The notes below the pieces were generated by a model, which was given only the letters and a program-made list of their open reading frames with translations, made no database searches and was not told where the DNA came from. Source: Mycolicibacterium sp. P1-5 (GTDB lineage Bacteria; Actinomycetota; Actinomycetes; Mycobacteriales; Mycobacteriaceae). Taken from it: a DNA stretch of 64,000 bases. Shown here in pieces: positions 1 through 9,579 of the stretch (positions are counted from its first letter, which is position 1; every line of letters begins with the position of its first letter). The stretch spans positions 186,001 through 250,000 of the forward strand of contig NZ_NPKT01000004.1 in assembly GCF_008329565.1 (NCBI RefSeq), written 5' to 3'. The position numbers and the translations under genes were made by a program.

Positions 1-50
1 GCGTGCTCCTGGTAGAGCACCCGCACCAGCGCCGCCTCCGGGTCGTCCAT
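1..50 (-). CDS. sigL: ECF sigma factor SigL, 5' end only
   Basis: Only the first 16 codons lie inside the window; the gene runs off the left edge. The peptide begins MDDPEAALVRVLYQEH, which resembles the N-terminal helix of the mycobacterial extracytoplasmic-function sigma factor SigL. The ATG is preceded by GGGAGG at a good distance. Position supports the call: sigL follows map in M. tuberculosis (Rv0734-Rv0735), and the same order and strand occur here. SigL directs transcription of cell-envelope genes and is held by the anti-sigma factor RslA, which would lie outside the window. A TGAACC/CGTGTC promoter lies just upstream. Confidence 0.75.
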   Translation of the reverse strand, partial: MDDPEAALVRVLYQEH

Positions 51-68
51 CGCAAACCTCCCGGCTGA

Positions 69-96
69 GACACGTAACCGGTGAGTGTCTGGTTCA
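69..96 (-). promoter_or_regulatory. SigL-type ECF promoter upstream of sigL
   Basis: On the minus strand TGAACC (91-96) and CGTGTC (69-74) are separated by 16 bases. This fits the published mycobacterial SigL promoter pattern (TGAACC at -35, CGTgtc at -10), although spacings quoted for that consensus vary by one or two bases. It sits 18 bases upstream of the predicted sigL ATG, as expected for autoregulation. Confidence 0.65.
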
Positions 97-190
97 AAGT
101 GTGCGCCGCGCCGGGCGTCGACAGCCTCGAAATCGACCTCAGGGTCGTGATCGCGGCCGATCCACAGCCATGGTGTCGATCTGGGCGCAG

Positions 191-988
191 CTAGGCGGTG
201 AGAACGCGCGGGCCATGGTCGGTGACCGCAACGGTGTGCTCCCAGTGCGCGGCACGCGACCCGTCGGCGGTGACCACCGTCCACTCGTCGGCCAGGATCC
301 GGGTCTTGGTGGTACCCAGGGTCAGCATCGGCTCGATCGCCAAAACGGATCCGGCGACCAGCATCGGTCCTCGTCCGGGCTCGCCCTCGTTGGGCAGGAA
401 CGGGTCCATGTGCATGGCTCGGCCGATGCCGTGCCCGCCATAGCCCGCCACGATGCCGAACCGGCGACCGTACGTCTGCTCGGCGTCGCGGGTGCCGGTC
501 TCGATGGCATGCGAGACGTCGGTGAGCCGGTTGCCGGGGATCATCGCGGCGATACCGGCTTCCATCGCGTGCTTTGTCGCCGCTGACAGCGCGTCGTCCA
601 TCGCGATCAGGGTGCCGATCCCGAAGGTGACGGCCGCGTCGCCGTGCCAGCCGTCGATGATCGCCCCGCAGTCGATCGACACCAGATCACCGGCCGCGAG
701 TTTCTCGTCCTGGGCCGGAATGCCATGCACCACACGGTCGTTGACCGATGAGCAGATGCTGGCCGGGTAACCGTGATAACCGAGGAACGACGGAATGCCG
801 TTGGCCTGCCGGATCACCGACTCCGCGACGTCGTCGAGTTCCTTGGTCGACACCCCGGGTGCGGCAGCGGCCTGGACAGCACGCAGGGCCGCGGCCACAA
901 CCGCTCCGGCAGCAGCCATCGCGTCCAGCTCACCCGGCGTGCGGGCGGGAACGGTCTTGCGATTCCGCAGCCCGGGCAGAGAAACCAT
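191..988 (-). CDS. map: Methionine aminopeptidase type I
   Basis: Removes the N-terminal methionine from nascent cytosolic proteins. The 265-residue protein is a complete type I MetAP. The five metal ligands are visible: Asp106 (SIDCG), Asp117 (GDAAVTF), His186 (GGHGIGR), Glu219 (IEPML) and Glu250 (WEHTV); His89 (VVHGIP) is the usual substrate-contact histidine. There is no long N-terminal zinc-finger extension, as in the shorter mycobacterial MapA. The gene starts with ATG 6 bases after the adk stop, completing a secY-adk-map operon, with sigL next downstream. Confidence 0.97.
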   Translation of the reverse strand: MVSLPGLRNRKTVPARTPGELDAMAAAGAVVAAALRAVQAAAAPGVSTKELDDVAESVIRQANGIPSFLGYHGYPASICSSVNDRVVHGIPAQDEKLAAGDLVSIDCGAIIDGWHGDAAVTFGIGTLIAMDDALSAATKHAMEAGIAAMIPGNRLTDVSHAIETGTRDAEQTYGRRFGIVAGYGGHGIGRAMHMDPFLPNEGEPGRGPMLVAGSVLAIEPMLTLGTTKTRILADEWTVVTADGSRAAHWEHTVAVTDHGPRVLTA

Positions 989-994
989 CGACGA

Positions 995-1540
995 TCAGCG
1001 ACCGAGGGCGTGCAGCGCCCGGGCGAACACCTCGTCGAGGCTGCCGACGGCGTCTACGGTCTTGAGCTCGTCGGAGTAGTAGTCCAGCAGTGGCGCGGTC
1101 TCGTCCCGATAGACCCTGAACCGGTTGCGGATCACGTCCTCGGTGTCGTCGGCGCGGCCACGACCCTTGAGTCGGTCGACGAGTTCGTCCTCGGGCACCC
1201 GGAACTCGAGCACTGCGTCGAGCTTCAGGTCTCGTTTGGCCAGCATCTGCTTGAGCGCCTCGGCCTGCTCCACCGTGCGCGGGAAGCCGTCGAGAATGAA
1301 CCCACCGTCCACGTCGGCGTCGTTGAGTCGATCGTCGACCAAGGCATTGGTCAGCGTGGCCGGGACCAGGTCACCGGCATCGAGGTATTTCTTGGCCTCC
1401 AGCCCCAACTCCGTGCCCGTGCTGATGTTGTGCCGGAACAGGTCACCGGTGGAAATCTGCGGAACCCCGAGCTTGTCGGCCAGCTTGACCGCCTGAGTTC
1501 CTTTGCCCGCCCCCGGCGGTCCCAGCAGAACGATTCTCAC
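995..1540 (-). CDS. adk: Adenylate kinase
   Basis: Interconverts ATP + AMP and 2 ADP in the cytosol. The 181-residue product has the P-loop GPPGAGKGT at residues 7-15, the AMP-binding segment around STGDLFR, and DGFPRT. It is the short form without the large zinc LID insertion, like the M. tuberculosis enzyme. The start is GTG, overlapping the secY TGA by four bases (GTGA, 1537-1540), so translation is probably coupled to secY. Confidence 0.97.
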   Translation of the reverse strand: MRIVLLGPPGAGKGTQAVKLADKLGVPQISTGDLFRHNISTGTELGLEAKKYLDAGDLVPATLTNALVDDRLNDADVDGGFILDGFPRTVEQAEALKQMLAKRDLKLDAVLEFRVPEDELVDRLKGRGRADDTEDVIRNRFRVYRDETAPLLDYYSDELKTVDAVGSLDEVFARALHALGR

Positions 1541-2862
1541 TTCAGGAACCCTTCGTAATTGCGCTGCATGAGCTGGCTCTCGATTTGTTTGACCGTATCC
1601 AAACCGACACCGATCATGATCAGAACCGCAGTGCCACCGAACGGCAGGTTCTGGACGGCACCGCTGTTGCCGATCTGCAGGAACACGTTTGGCAGGACAG
1701 CGATCACGCCCAGGTAGATCGAGCCGGGAAGGGTGATCCGGTTCAACACGTGACGCAGGTAGTCGGCGGTCGGCTTACCCGGTCGGATACCGGGGATGAA
1801 GCCACCGAACTTCTTCATCTCGTCGGCACGCTCATCGGGGTTGAACGTGATCGACACATAGAAGTAGGTGAAGAAGATGATCAGAGCGAAGTAGATGCCG
1901 ATGTAGACCGGGTCGGCGGGGTTCGTCAGGTAATTGGCGACGAATTTGTCCCACCAGCCGTTGCTCGGGCTGGTCCGCCCGCTCTGGATCAGCTGGGTGA
2001 TCAGGTGCGGGATATAGATCAGCGACGAGGCGAAGATGACCGGGATAACGCCGGCCTGGTTGACCTTCAGCGGCAGATAGGTCGAGGTGCCGCCATACAT
2101 GCGGCGGCCGACCATGCGCTTGGCGTACTGCACCGGGATACGGCGCTGGCCCTGCTCGACGAACACGACGCCGATGATGATCAGCAGCGTGGCCCCGCAG
2201 ACGGCGGTGAAGATCAAGCCGCCGCGGCTGTCGAGGATGCTCTTGCCCTCGGCGGGGATACGGGCGGCGATACCTGCGAAGATCAGCAGCGACATGCCGT
2301 TGCCGATGCCGCGCTCGGTGACCAGCTCGCCCATCCACATCACCAGCGCGGCGCCCGCGGTCATCACCAGCACGATGATCACCAGCGCGAAGATGCTCTG
2401 GCTCTGCAGGATCTGCAGCGTGCAGCCCTGCAGCAGGCCGCCGTTGGCGGCCAGTGCCACGATGCTGGTGGCCTGCAGGATGGCCAGTGCGATCGCCAGG
2501 TAACGGGTGTACTGGGTCATCTTGGCCTGGCCGGCCTGACCCTCTTTCTGCAGCTGTTCGAAGCGTGGGATCACCACCACGAGCAACTGCACGATGATGC
2601 TGGCGGTGATGTAGGGCATCACGCCCACCGCGAACACCGTCAACTGCAGCAGCGCACCACCGGAGAACAGGTTGATCAGCGAATAGATCTGCCCCCCGGC
2701 ACCACCGCTGACCTGCTCGATGCATTGGTGCACGTTCTTGAAGTTCACCCCGGGAGAGGGCAGTGCTGCGCCGACCCGGTACAGGATCACAACACCCAAC
2801 GTGAACAGGATCTTTCGCCTCAGGTCGACCGTCCTGAGTGAAGAGATGAAAGCCGAGAGCAC
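1537..2862 (-). CDS. secY: Preprotein translocase channel subunit SecY
   Basis: Forms the SecYEG channel for export and membrane insertion. The 441-residue protein shows the ten-helix SecY pattern: the first membrane segment near residues 19-35, the plug region after it, the conserved cytosolic loop with PIQYAKR-like [12 protein letters not shown], and the [17 protein letters not shown] segment in the long loop before the last helices. It starts with GTG behind AGGAGGAAGA. It is the first gene of secY-adk-map and, as in other mycobacteria, is separated from the spc ribosomal operon, here by methyltransferases, sppA and an LLM oxidoreductase. Confidence 0.98.
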   Translation of the reverse strand: MLSAFISSLRTVDLRRKILFTLGVVILYRVGAALPSPGVNFKNVHQCIEQVSGGAGGQIYSLINLFSGGALLQLTVFAVGVMPYITASIIVQLLVVVIPRFEQLQKEGQAGQAKMTQYTRYLAIALAILQATSIVALAANGGLLQGCTLQILQSQSIFALVIIVLVMTAGAALVMWMGELVTERGIGNGMSLLIFAGIAARIPAEGKSILDSRGGLIFTAVCGATLLIIIGVVFVEQGQRRIPVQYAKRMVGRRMYGGTSTYLPLKVNQAGVIPVIFASSLIYIPHLITQLIQSGRTSPSNGWWDKFVANYLTNPADPVYIGIYFALIIFFTYFYVSITFNPDERADEMKKFGGFIPGIRPGKPTADYLRHVLNRITLPGSIYLGVIAVLPNVFLQIGNSGAVQNLPFGGTAVLIMIGVGLDTVKQIESQLMQRNYEGFLK

Positions 2863-2988
2863 TCTTCCTCCTGGGCAGCCGGACGTGAGTCACAGCGTGC
2901 CATTGGGGCTGGCCTGGCCAGCGTTCGGGTAATCCTGCCTAGCGTCGATCGCCGCCAGGATTTCGCCCGCGGCACCGCTCGCTCAAAC

Positions 2989-3019
2989 AGTCTACGAGAG
3001 TAACAGTTGGCCCAGTCAG
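2989..3019 (-). promoter_or_regulatory. Candidate SigA promoter for secY-adk-map
   Basis: On the minus strand CTGACT (3014-3019) and TAGACT (2989-2994) are 19 bases apart, giving a leader of about 120 bases before the secY GTG. Matches to the -35 and -10 consensus are 4 of 6 each and the spacer is long, so this is a candidate only. The rest of 2863-3146 is the divergent intergenic region; AT-rich TATATT and TATAAG near 3105-3125 may serve the methyltransferase array. Confidence 0.35.
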
Positions 3020-3146
3020 GGCAGCAATCCGCGGATCTCCACCCCCCAAGAGCTCCGCGCTCACAGCTGTCCCACAGCGGGAACACCGTACAGTCGGTAG
3101 TGGTTATATTGGCTAAGTATAAGTTGCAGCAGTGAGGGTCTCGACG

Positions 3147-4067
3147 ATGACGCGTACCGACAATGACACCTGGGACCTGGCATCCAGCGTGGGAGCCACC
3201 GCGACCCTGGTCGCCGCCGCCCGCGCCGCGGCGAGCCGGGAGGACGAACCCCTGATCGACGACCCGTTCGCCGAACCCCTGGTGCGCGCCGTCGGTATCG
3301 ACTTCTTCACCAAGATGGCCAGCGGCGGCCTCGCGATTGCCGACGATGAGGCGGCGATGGGCGTGACCCGGATGACCGACAACATGGCGGTTCGGACCAA
3401 ATTCTTCGACGAGTTCTTCCTGGGCGCGGCCGACGCCGGCATTCGCCAGGTCGTCATCCTCGCCTCCGGCCTCGACTCCCGCGCCTATCGGCTCGGCTGG
3501 CCGGCCGGCATGGTCGTCTACGAGATCGACCAGCCCGAAGTCATCGCGTTCAAGACCCAGACCCTGGCCGAACAGGGTGCCGCGCCGAGGTGTGAGCGGC
3601 GGACGGTGGCGATGGATCTGCGCAACGACTGGGCGAGTGCGCTGCGTGACGCCGGCTTCGACCCGCAGGCGCCCACCGCCTGGAGTGCCGAAGGTCTGCT
3701 GGGCTACCTGCCTCCGGAGGCACAGGACCGCCTGCTGGACACCATCACCGAACTGTCCGCGCCCGGCAGTCGGGTGGCCATCGACACCGCGCCGCCGTCG
3801 AACCCGGCAGAACAGGAAGAGTCGCGGGAAAAGATGGAGACCATCTCCCAGCACTGGCGCGACAACGGCTTCGACCTCGACTTCAGCTCGCTGGTGTACC
3901 TCGGCGAACGCAATGAGGCCAGCGATTACCTCGAAGGCCACGGCTGGAAGGCCGACCGCGCCCCGGTCAACGACCTGCTCGCGGCGGGCCGACGCGGGAC
4001 CTTCGACGACGACGAACCGATGGGCAAGCTTTACTACCTGCGCGCCGTCTACGGCGGCGCCCGGTGA
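3147..4067 (+). CDS. SAM-dependent methyltransferase, TIGR00027 family (array copy 1)
   Basis: Predicted SAM-dependent methyltransferase of the mycobacterial TIGR00027/LCM-like family (Rv0725c, Rv0726c and Rv0731c are relatives in the same chromosomal place). The 306-residue protein has the N-terminal signature [14 protein letters not shown], the SAM site [19 protein letters not shown], the acidic loop [11 protein letters not shown], and [15 protein letters not shown]. The ATG at 3147 was chosen over an in-frame GTG at 3132 because the family begins MTRTD/MARTD. Its end overlaps copy 2 by four bases. Substrate unknown. The tail is the most divergent of the five copies ([16 protein letters not shown] in place of the usual EYxPG-like stretch). 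Confidence 0.9.
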   Translation: MTRTDNDTWDLASSVGATATLVAAARAAASREDEPLIDDPFAEPLVRAVGIDFFTKMASGGLAIADDEAAMGVTRMTDNMAVRTKFFDEFFLGAADAGIRQVVILASGLDSRAYRLGWPAGMVVYEIDQPEVIAFKTQTLAEQGAAPRCERRTVAMDLRNDWASALRDAGFDPQAPTAWSAEGLLGYLPPEAQDRLLDTITELSAPGSRVAIDTAPPSNPAEQEESREKMETISQHWRDNGFDLDFSSLVYLGERNEASDYLEGHGWKADRAPVNDLLAAGRRGTFDDDEPMGKLYYLRAVYGGAR

Positions 4068-4969
4068 CCCGCAGCGAGTCCGACTCCTGGGACCTGGCCA
4101 CCAGCGTCGGCACCACCGCGACCATGGTGGCGGCCGCCCGCGCGGTGGCGAGTCGCGACGAGAACGCCCTCATTGATGATCCGTTCGCCGCTCCATTGGT
4201 GCGCGCCGTCGGTATCGACGTGTTCACCAAGATGGTCGACGGTGAGCTCAACCTGGCTGATGTCGAGGGTGGGGACACTGCCCGGGTGATGACCGACGTG
4301 ATGGCCGTGCGGACCCGGTTCTTCGACGACTTCTTCCTCGACGCGGCTGCGGCCGGAGTGCGGCAGGCGGTCATCCTGGCGTCTGGCTTGGACTCCCGGT
4401 CGTATCGGCTGGACTGGCCGGCCGGCACCGTGGTCTTCGAGATCGACCAGCCCCAGGTCATCGACTTCAAGACCGATACTCTGACCGGCTTGGGCGCCTC
4501 CCCCACTGCTGAGCTTCGCTCGGTGAGTATCGACTTGCGAGAGGATTGGCCGGCCGCCTTGCGCGCCAACGGTTTCGACGCCACCAAGCCGACCGCCTGG
4601 AGCGCCGAGGGGCTGCTGGTGTACCTGCCGCCGGAGGCCCAGGACCGGTTGTTCGACAACATCACCGCCCTGTCGGCGTCGGGCAGCCGGATCGCCACCG
4701 AGTACCACCCGGACGGCGGCGCCGGCCTGGCCGCCCGTTCCAAGGCGATCAGCAGCCAGTGGCAGGAACGGGGCCTGGATCTCAATATGGCCGACCTGTT
4801 CTATGCCGGGGACCGCAACCCTGTCATCGGTTATCTCGAGGGGCAGGGCTGGCAGGTCAGTGGTCGCCCTCGCGAAGAGATGTTCGCGGTCTATGGTCGG
4901 CGCTTCCCGGAGACCGAATTGACCGAATCCCTACGTAATTCGGTGTCCGTCACCGCAATCCGGAAGTAA
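4064..4969 (+). CDS. SAM-dependent methyltransferase, TIGR00027 family (array copy 2)
   Basis: Second of five tandem paralogues, 301 residues, with the same layout: [15 protein letters not shown] near the start, [19 protein letters not shown] as SAM site, [12 protein letters not shown], and [15 protein letters not shown]. It starts with GTG overlapping the TGA of copy 1 (GTGA, 4064-4067), so the two are probably translated together. The C-terminus is longer and ends in a different sequence from the neighbours. Substrate unknown; this family is expanded in mycobacteria and generally uncharacterised. Confidence 0.9.
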   Translation: MTRSESDSWDLATSVGTTATMVAAARAVASRDENALIDDPFAAPLVRAVGIDVFTKMVDGELNLADVEGGDTARVMTDVMAVRTRFFDDFFLDAAAAGVRQAVILASGLDSRSYRLDWPAGTVVFEIDQPQVIDFKTDTLTGLGASPTAELRSVSIDLREDWPAALRANGFDATKPTAWSAEGLLVYLPPEAQDRLFDNITALSASGSRIATEYHPDGGAGLAARSKAISSQWQERGLDLNMADLFYAGDRNPVIGYLEGQGWQVSGRPREEMFAVYGRRFPETELTESLRNSVSVTAIRK

Positions 4970-4973
4970 TACC

Positions 4974-5903
4974 ATGAGCCAAACTGATTCCGTCCGCTAC
5001 GAGGGCGACACCTGGGACCTCGCGTCCAGCGTTGGAGCCACCGCGACATCGGTGGCCGCCTCGCGCGCGCTCGCCTCCCATGGTCCCGACGCGCTGATCC
5101 ACGATCCCTACGCCGATGCACTGGTCAAAGCTGTCGGCGTGGACGCCCTCATCCGGGTTGCCAACGGCGAAGCGAACATCGAAGACGACCCCATGCTCAA
5201 CCGGCGCCGAATGACCGAACAGATCGCCGTGCGCACCCGCTACTTCGACAACGTCTTCACCAATGCGGCCCGCGACGGCATTCGCCAAGCCGTGATTCTT
5301 GCCTCAGGCCTGGATACCCGCGCCTACCGGATGAGTTGGCCGGCCGGCTCGGTGGTCTTCGAGCTGGACCAACCGCAGGTTATCGAGTTCAAGACCCGCG
5401 TGATGGCCGATCTCGGGGTATCGCCGACCGCCGATCGCCGCACCGTCGCCGTCGATCTGCGCGACGACTGGCCGGCGGCGCTGCGGGAGAACGGGTTCGA
5501 CGTCGACCAGCCGACCGCGTGGATCGCCGAAGGCCTGTTGATCTATCTACCGCCCGAGGCGCAGGACCGCTTGCTCGACAATGTCACCGCGCTGTCGGCC
5601 CCGGACAGCCGCTTCGCCACCGAGTTCATGGCCGCGGGAACGACGCTGCCCGACAGCTGGCGCGACCGGTTCAAGAAGTTCTCGTCTCAAATCGGCTCGG
5701 ACATCGATCTCCCCGCGCTGTTCTACGACGGCGAGCGCAACGCGGCCGGTGACTACCTCGCCGAACGCGGCTGGCGGATCAGCACGCTGAACACGCGGGA
5801 GTCGTACGCCGTCAACGGTTTCGAGATGCCCGAGGATGAGACGCTGATGCAGTTCAGCGAGAACACCGGATATCTGACCGCAACCCGCACCCGGAAGCAG
5901 TGA
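4974..5903 (+). CDS. SAM-dependent methyltransferase, TIGR00027 family (array copy 3)
   Basis: Third paralogue, 309 residues. It carries a slightly longer N-terminus ([19 protein letters not shown]), then [31 protein letters not shown] and [18 protein letters not shown]. Only four bases separate it from copy 2, and its stop overlaps the start of copy 4. The acidic loop reads ELDQP rather than EIDQP, a conservative change. Substrate unknown. Confidence 0.9.
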   Translation: MSQTDSVRYEGDTWDLASSVGATATSVAASRALASHGPDALIHDPYADALVKAVGVDALIRVANGEANIEDDPMLNRRRMTEQIAVRTRYFDNVFTNAARDGIRQAVILASGLDTRAYRMSWPAGSVVFELDQPQVIEFKTRVMADLGVSPTADRRTVAVDLRDDWPAALRENGFDVDQPTAWIAEGLLIYLPPEAQDRLLDNVTALSAPDSRFATEFMAAGTTLPDSWRDRFKKFSSQIGSDIDLPALFYDGERNAAGDYLAERGWRISTLNTRESYAVNGFEMPEDETLMQFSENTGYLTATRTRKQ

Positions 5904-6811
5904 TGGCGCGCACCGACGGTGACAGCTGGGATCTGGCCTCCGGCGTTGGCGCGACGGCGACGGCCGTCGCCGCGTCGCGGGCACTGGCTCATCGAGCGAC
6001 CCTGATCGACGACCCATGGGCCGAGCCGTTGGTCAAGGCCGTCGGCATGGAGATGTTTCTGAAGATCCTCGACGGCCGAGCCGGCGAGGAGCACTCCGAA
6101 GCCGACTTACAACGGATGGCGCAGGGAATGGCCGTGCGCACACGGTACTTCGACGACTTCCTGACCGACGCCACCGCCGACGGGATCCGCCAGATCGTGA
6201 TCCTCGCCTCCGGCCTGGACACCCGGCCCTACCGGCTGGCGTGGCCGACCGGCACCGCGGTCTTCGAGATCGACCAACCGCAGGTGATCGATTTCAAGAC
6301 GTCCACTCTGCTCAGCCTCGGGGCCAATCCGACGGCGGGCCTGCGCACCATCGGTGTGGACCTGCGCGACGACTGGCCGGGCGCATTGCGCGCCAACGGT
6401 TTCGATCCGTCGCAGCCGACGGCGTGGATCGCCGAGGGCCTACTGATCTATCTGCCGCCCGAAGCGCAGGATCGGCTGTTCGACCACATCACCGCGCTCA
6501 GCCCGGCCCGTAGCCGGGTGGCGACCGAGTTCATGCCCAGCATGGAAGCGTTCACTGGTGAGGATGATCAGACGGACCAGGACGGCGAAGACCGTTGGCG
6601 CAAGCTCGGATTCAACGACGACCTGGCGGATTTGGTCTATCACGGCGAGCGCAGCCATGTGATCGACTACCTCACCGGCTCAGGCTGGGATGTCACCGGT
6701 GAGTTGATGCAGGAACTGTTCGAGGCCAGCGGTTTCGAGGGTCACGACGATGACGAAGCGATGGCCGAGAAGTTCACCGGCTTCCAGTACATATCAGCCA
6801 CCCTGTCCTAG
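5903..6811 (+). CDS. SAM-dependent methyltransferase, TIGR00027 family (array copy 4)
   Basis: Fourth paralogue, 302 residues. It begins MARTDGDSWDLASGVGATAT; an in-frame GTG one codon upstream (5900) is an alternative start. ATG at 5903 gives a TGATG overlap with copy 3. SAM motif [19 protein letters not shown], acidic loop [12 protein letters not shown], then [16 protein letters not shown] charged insertion with acidic residues near 220-230 (GEDDQTDQDGEDR) distinguishes it from the others. Substrate unknown. Confidence 0.9.
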   Translation: MARTDGDSWDLASGVGATATAVAASRALAHRATLIDDPWAEPLVKAVGMEMFLKILDGRAGEEHSEADLQRMAQGMAVRTRYFDDFLTDATADGIRQIVILASGLDTRPYRLAWPTGTAVFEIDQPQVIDFKTSTLLSLGANPTAGLRTIGVDLRDDWPGALRANGFDPSQPTAWIAEGLLIYLPPEAQDRLFDHITALSPARSRVATEFMPSMEAFTGEDDQTDQDGEDRWRKLGFNDDLADLVYHGERSHVIDYLTGSGWDVTGELMQELFEASGFEGHDDDEAMAEKFTGFQYISATLS

Positions 6812-6819
6812 GAGTACAT

Positions 6820-7734
6820 ATGGCTCGCACTGATGACGACAGCTGGGACCTGACCTCCGGCGTTGGCGCCACCGCGACGGCCGTGGCCGCAGGGCGCGCG
6901 CTGGCCACCAAGGATCCGCGGCAGCTGGTCAACGATCCGTTCGCCGATCCCCTGGTTCGGGCGGTCGGCATCGACTTCTTCATCAAGCTGATCGACGGCG
7001 AACTGGACACCTCGGCGTTCGGTGAGCTCGCCCCCGAGCGGATGCAGTCGATGATCGACGGAATGGGTCTGCGCGCCAAGTTCTTTGACGACTACTTCGT
7101 CTCGGTGACCGGCACCGGCATCCGCCAGGCGGTGATCCTGGCATCTGGCCTCGATGCGCGCGCATACCGGTTGCCGTGGCCGTCGGGCACCGTGGTGTTC
7201 GAGATCGACCAGCCCGACGTCATCGAGTTCAAGACCGGGGTGTTCGACGGCCTCGGCTCCCAGCCCACCGCGCAGCGCCACACTGTCGGTATCGATCTGC
7301 GCGAGGACTGGCCTGCGGCACTGCGCGCCGCCGGCTTCGACCCGAACGTACCGACGGCGTGGCTGGCCGAAGGATTGTTGGTCTACCTGCCGCCGGACGC
7401 CCAGGACCAGCTGTTCGACACCATCACGTCGCTGAGCGCGCCCGGCAGCGCCGTGGCCACCGAATACGTGCCCGGCATCATGGATTTCGACCCGGCGAAA
7501 GGCACCGCCATGACCACCCAGGCCCGCGATCAGGGTTTGGACATCGACATGGGCTCACTGGTCTATGCCGGGCCACGCAGCCACGTCATGGAATACCTGG
7601 CCGAAAAGGGCTGGAACGTTACCGGCATCCCCACCGACGAACTGGTCGAGCGCCACGGTCTGGCGGCCCGACCGGAACGGGATCCCAATGACCCGTTCGG
7701 CGAAATCGTCTACGTCAGCGCCACTCTGGGCTGA
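6820..7734 (+). CDS. SAM-dependent methyltransferase, TIGR00027 family (array copy 5)
   Basis: Last gene of the array, 304 residues, starting MARTDDDSWDLTSGVGATAT behind TAGGAG. It keeps [31 protein letters not shown] and [15 protein letters not shown]. Its 3' end overlaps the convergent sppA gene by 20 bases. Copies 4 and 5 share the MARTD start and GVGATATAVAA stretch, suggesting the more recent duplication of the set. Substrate unknown. Confidence 0.9.
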   Translation: MARTDDDSWDLTSGVGATATAVAAGRALATKDPRQLVNDPFADPLVRAVGIDFFIKLIDGELDTSAFGELAPERMQSMIDGMGLRAKFFDDYFVSVTGTGIRQAVILASGLDARAYRLPWPSGTVVFEIDQPDVIEFKTGVFDGLGSQPTAQRHTVGIDLREDWPAALRAAGFDPNVPTAWLAEGLLVYLPPDAQDQLFDTITSLSAPGSAVATEYVPGIMDFDPAKGTAMTTQARDQGLDIDMGSLVYAGPRSHVMEYLAEKGWNVTGIPTDELVERHGLAARPERDPNDPFGEIVYVSATLG

Positions 7735-9520
7735 ATCCCAGCCACAGCGCGTTGGTTCCGGTCAGCGCACGCTCACCCTGATCGACTACTCCCCTGACCG
7801 ACTGGCCCATCAGCACGGCGAGCGCCTCGGGCAGAGAAGCCGCGGCCGGCTGTGAGGAAGGCTTGGGGCGCAAGAGGTCCCGCAGCGACGAGCTGGGATA
7901 ACTCACCAGCTCGGCCTTGGTGTCGGCGTCGATTCCGGCGAGCACCTTGGCCCGTCGCACCGCTGTCCGCAGGCCGCCGAGTTCGTCGACGAGCCCCCGT
8001 TCGCGCGCGTCAGCTCCGGTCCACACCCGGCCCTGCGCCACCTCCTCGACCGCCTCGACCGACATGTGCCGCGCCTCGGCCACCCGCTGCACGAAATCGG
8101 TGTAGAACAGATCCGCCTCCGCCTCCACCAGCGCCTGCTGTTCCGGGGTGAACGGCGCGTTGACCGACCATGCGTCGGCATTGTCGTTGGTGCGCACACT
8201 GTCCGAGCCGACCCCGAGGCGTTCTTTGAGCCCCCTGGCCACCAGCTTGCCGGTCAGGACCCCGATCGACCCGGTGATGGTTCCCGGATTGGCCACGATG
8301 GCGTCGGCGGCCATTGCCACGTAGTAGCCACCGGACGCGGCGACCGCACCCATCGAGGCCACCACCGGCTTGCCCTTGGCCCGGACGCGGGCGACCTCGC
8401 GCCAGATCGTCTCCGAGCCCGTCACCGATCCACCGGGACTTTCGACCCGCACGACCACCGCGTCGACGTCATCGTCGGCGGCGACCTCGCGAAGCGCCGC
8501 CCCGATGGTGTCACCACCGGCGCTGGACCGGCCGAACGGCAGACCCTGGGGGCCGCCGCGACCGCTGACGATCGACCCGGCGACGGTGACCACCGCAATC
8601 CTCGGGCGCTTCTTGCGGCCGGGCACCGACGGCATCGACAGTTGCGGGCCGCCCTTGCCGGCCTGCGCATAGCGGGACAGGTACAGCCGCGGCGGAGCGT
8701 TGTCGTCGGCATCGGCGTCACCGGTCTCGGGTGAAATGTTTTCAACGCCAACGAGTTCGGCGATGCGGGCATAGGCCTCATCCCGGAAGCCGATTCGGTC
8801 GACCAGGTGGCCGTCAACGGCGCCGTCACGCAGCAGCGGCGCTCGGTTGGCCAGCTCGTTCACCGCCCCCACCTCGATCTCCCGCGACTCGGCGATGGAC
8901 TGCCAAACCTGGCTTTGCAGGCTGGCGATCAGCCGGGAGTCTGCCTCGCGGTGCGCATCGGTGTAGTGGTCCTGGGTGAACAGGTTGGCCGCCGACTTGT
9001 ATTGACCGCGCGCGATGAACTGCGCCTCGATGCCGGCCTTGTCCAGAGCGTCGCGCAGAAACAGCGCGTTGGTGGCGAATCCGACCAGGCCGACCGTGCC
9101 GGTCGGCTGCATCCACACCTCGGAAAACGCCGAGGCCAGGTAGTAGGACAGGGTGGCGGGATAGGTCTCGGCCCACGCCAGGGTGGGCTTGACTTCGGTG
9201 AAGGCGGCGATCGCGGCTCGCAACTCCTGAACCGGTCCGGCCGGGCCCGCGGAAAGCTGAACTCGGGCAATCAGTCCCGCCACGCGGGGATCCTCGGCGG
9301 CGCGGTGGATCGCAGCGACCGCGTCGCGCAGCAGCATCGTCCGCCCATTGCCGGTGATGAAGGCCAGCGGGTCGAAGCTGCCGGACTCCGGCGGCACGGT
9401 CTGCAGGTCGAGCTCGAGAATGCAGCCGTCCGGGACCCCGTGGTGGCGTGCGGTGTCGATACGCCGCAGCGCGTCACGAAGGTCGTCGGTACCGGGGACG
9501 GCGGGCAGGAAAGCGAACAT
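7715..9520 (-). CDS. sppA: Signal peptide peptidase SppA, 67K type
   Basis: Membrane-associated serine protease (family S49) that degrades cleaved signal peptides. At 601 residues it is the long, double-domain form. The catalytic lysine is Lys175 (ARGQYKSAANLF, N-terminal domain) and the serine is Ser396 (VAASGGYY, C-terminal domain), the same Lys-Ser dyad arrangement as the E. coli enzyme. I chose ATG 9520 (MFAFLP); an in-frame GTG at 9562 would add 14 residues but leave only 17 bases to the divergent LLM gene. No obvious N-terminal membrane helix is seen. Synteny matches Rv0724. Confidence 0.93.
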   Translation of the reverse strand: MFAFLPAVPGTDDLRDALRRIDTARHHGVPDGCILELDLQTVPPESGSFDPLAFITGNGRTMLLRDAVAAIHRAAEDPRVAGLIARVQLSAGPAGPVQELRAAIAAFTEVKPTLAWAETYPATLSYYLASAFSEVWMQPTGTVGLVGFATNALFLRDALDKAGIEAQFIARGQYKSAANLFTQDHYTDAHREADSRLIASLQSQVWQSIAESREIEVGAVNELANRAPLLRDGAVDGHLVDRIGFRDEAYARIAELVGVENISPETGDADADDNAPPRLYLSRYAQAGKGGPQLSMPSVPGRKKRPRIAVVTVAGSIVSGRGGPQGLPFGRSSAGGDTIGAALREVAADDDVDAVVVRVESPGGSVTGSETIWREVARVRAKGKPVVASMGAVAASGGYYVAMAADAIVANPGTITGSIGVLTGKLVARGLKERLGVGSDSVRTNDNADAWSVNAPFTPEQQALVEAEADLFYTDFVQRVAEARHMSVEAVEEVAQGRVWTGADARERGLVDELGGLRTAVRRAKVLAGIDADTKAELVSYPSSSLRDLLRPKPSSQPAAASLPEALAVLMGQSVRGVVDQGERALTGTNALWLGFSPEWR

Positions 9521-9579
9521 ACCGTCGAGGCTACCGGCGCCGATGCCGGTGCCCACCCGCACGCTCGTACGGTGGGGTG

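Noticed and set aside
1585..2841. Plus-strand frame of 418 codons opposite secY
   Set aside because: Shadow of the secY coding region with abnormal Gln/His/Asp-rich composition and no ribosome-binding site.
9521..9562. Longer SppA N-terminus from GTG 9562
   Set aside because: Would leave only 17 bases before the divergent LLM gene and adds no recognisable sequence; ATG 9520 gives the family-like MFAFLP start.
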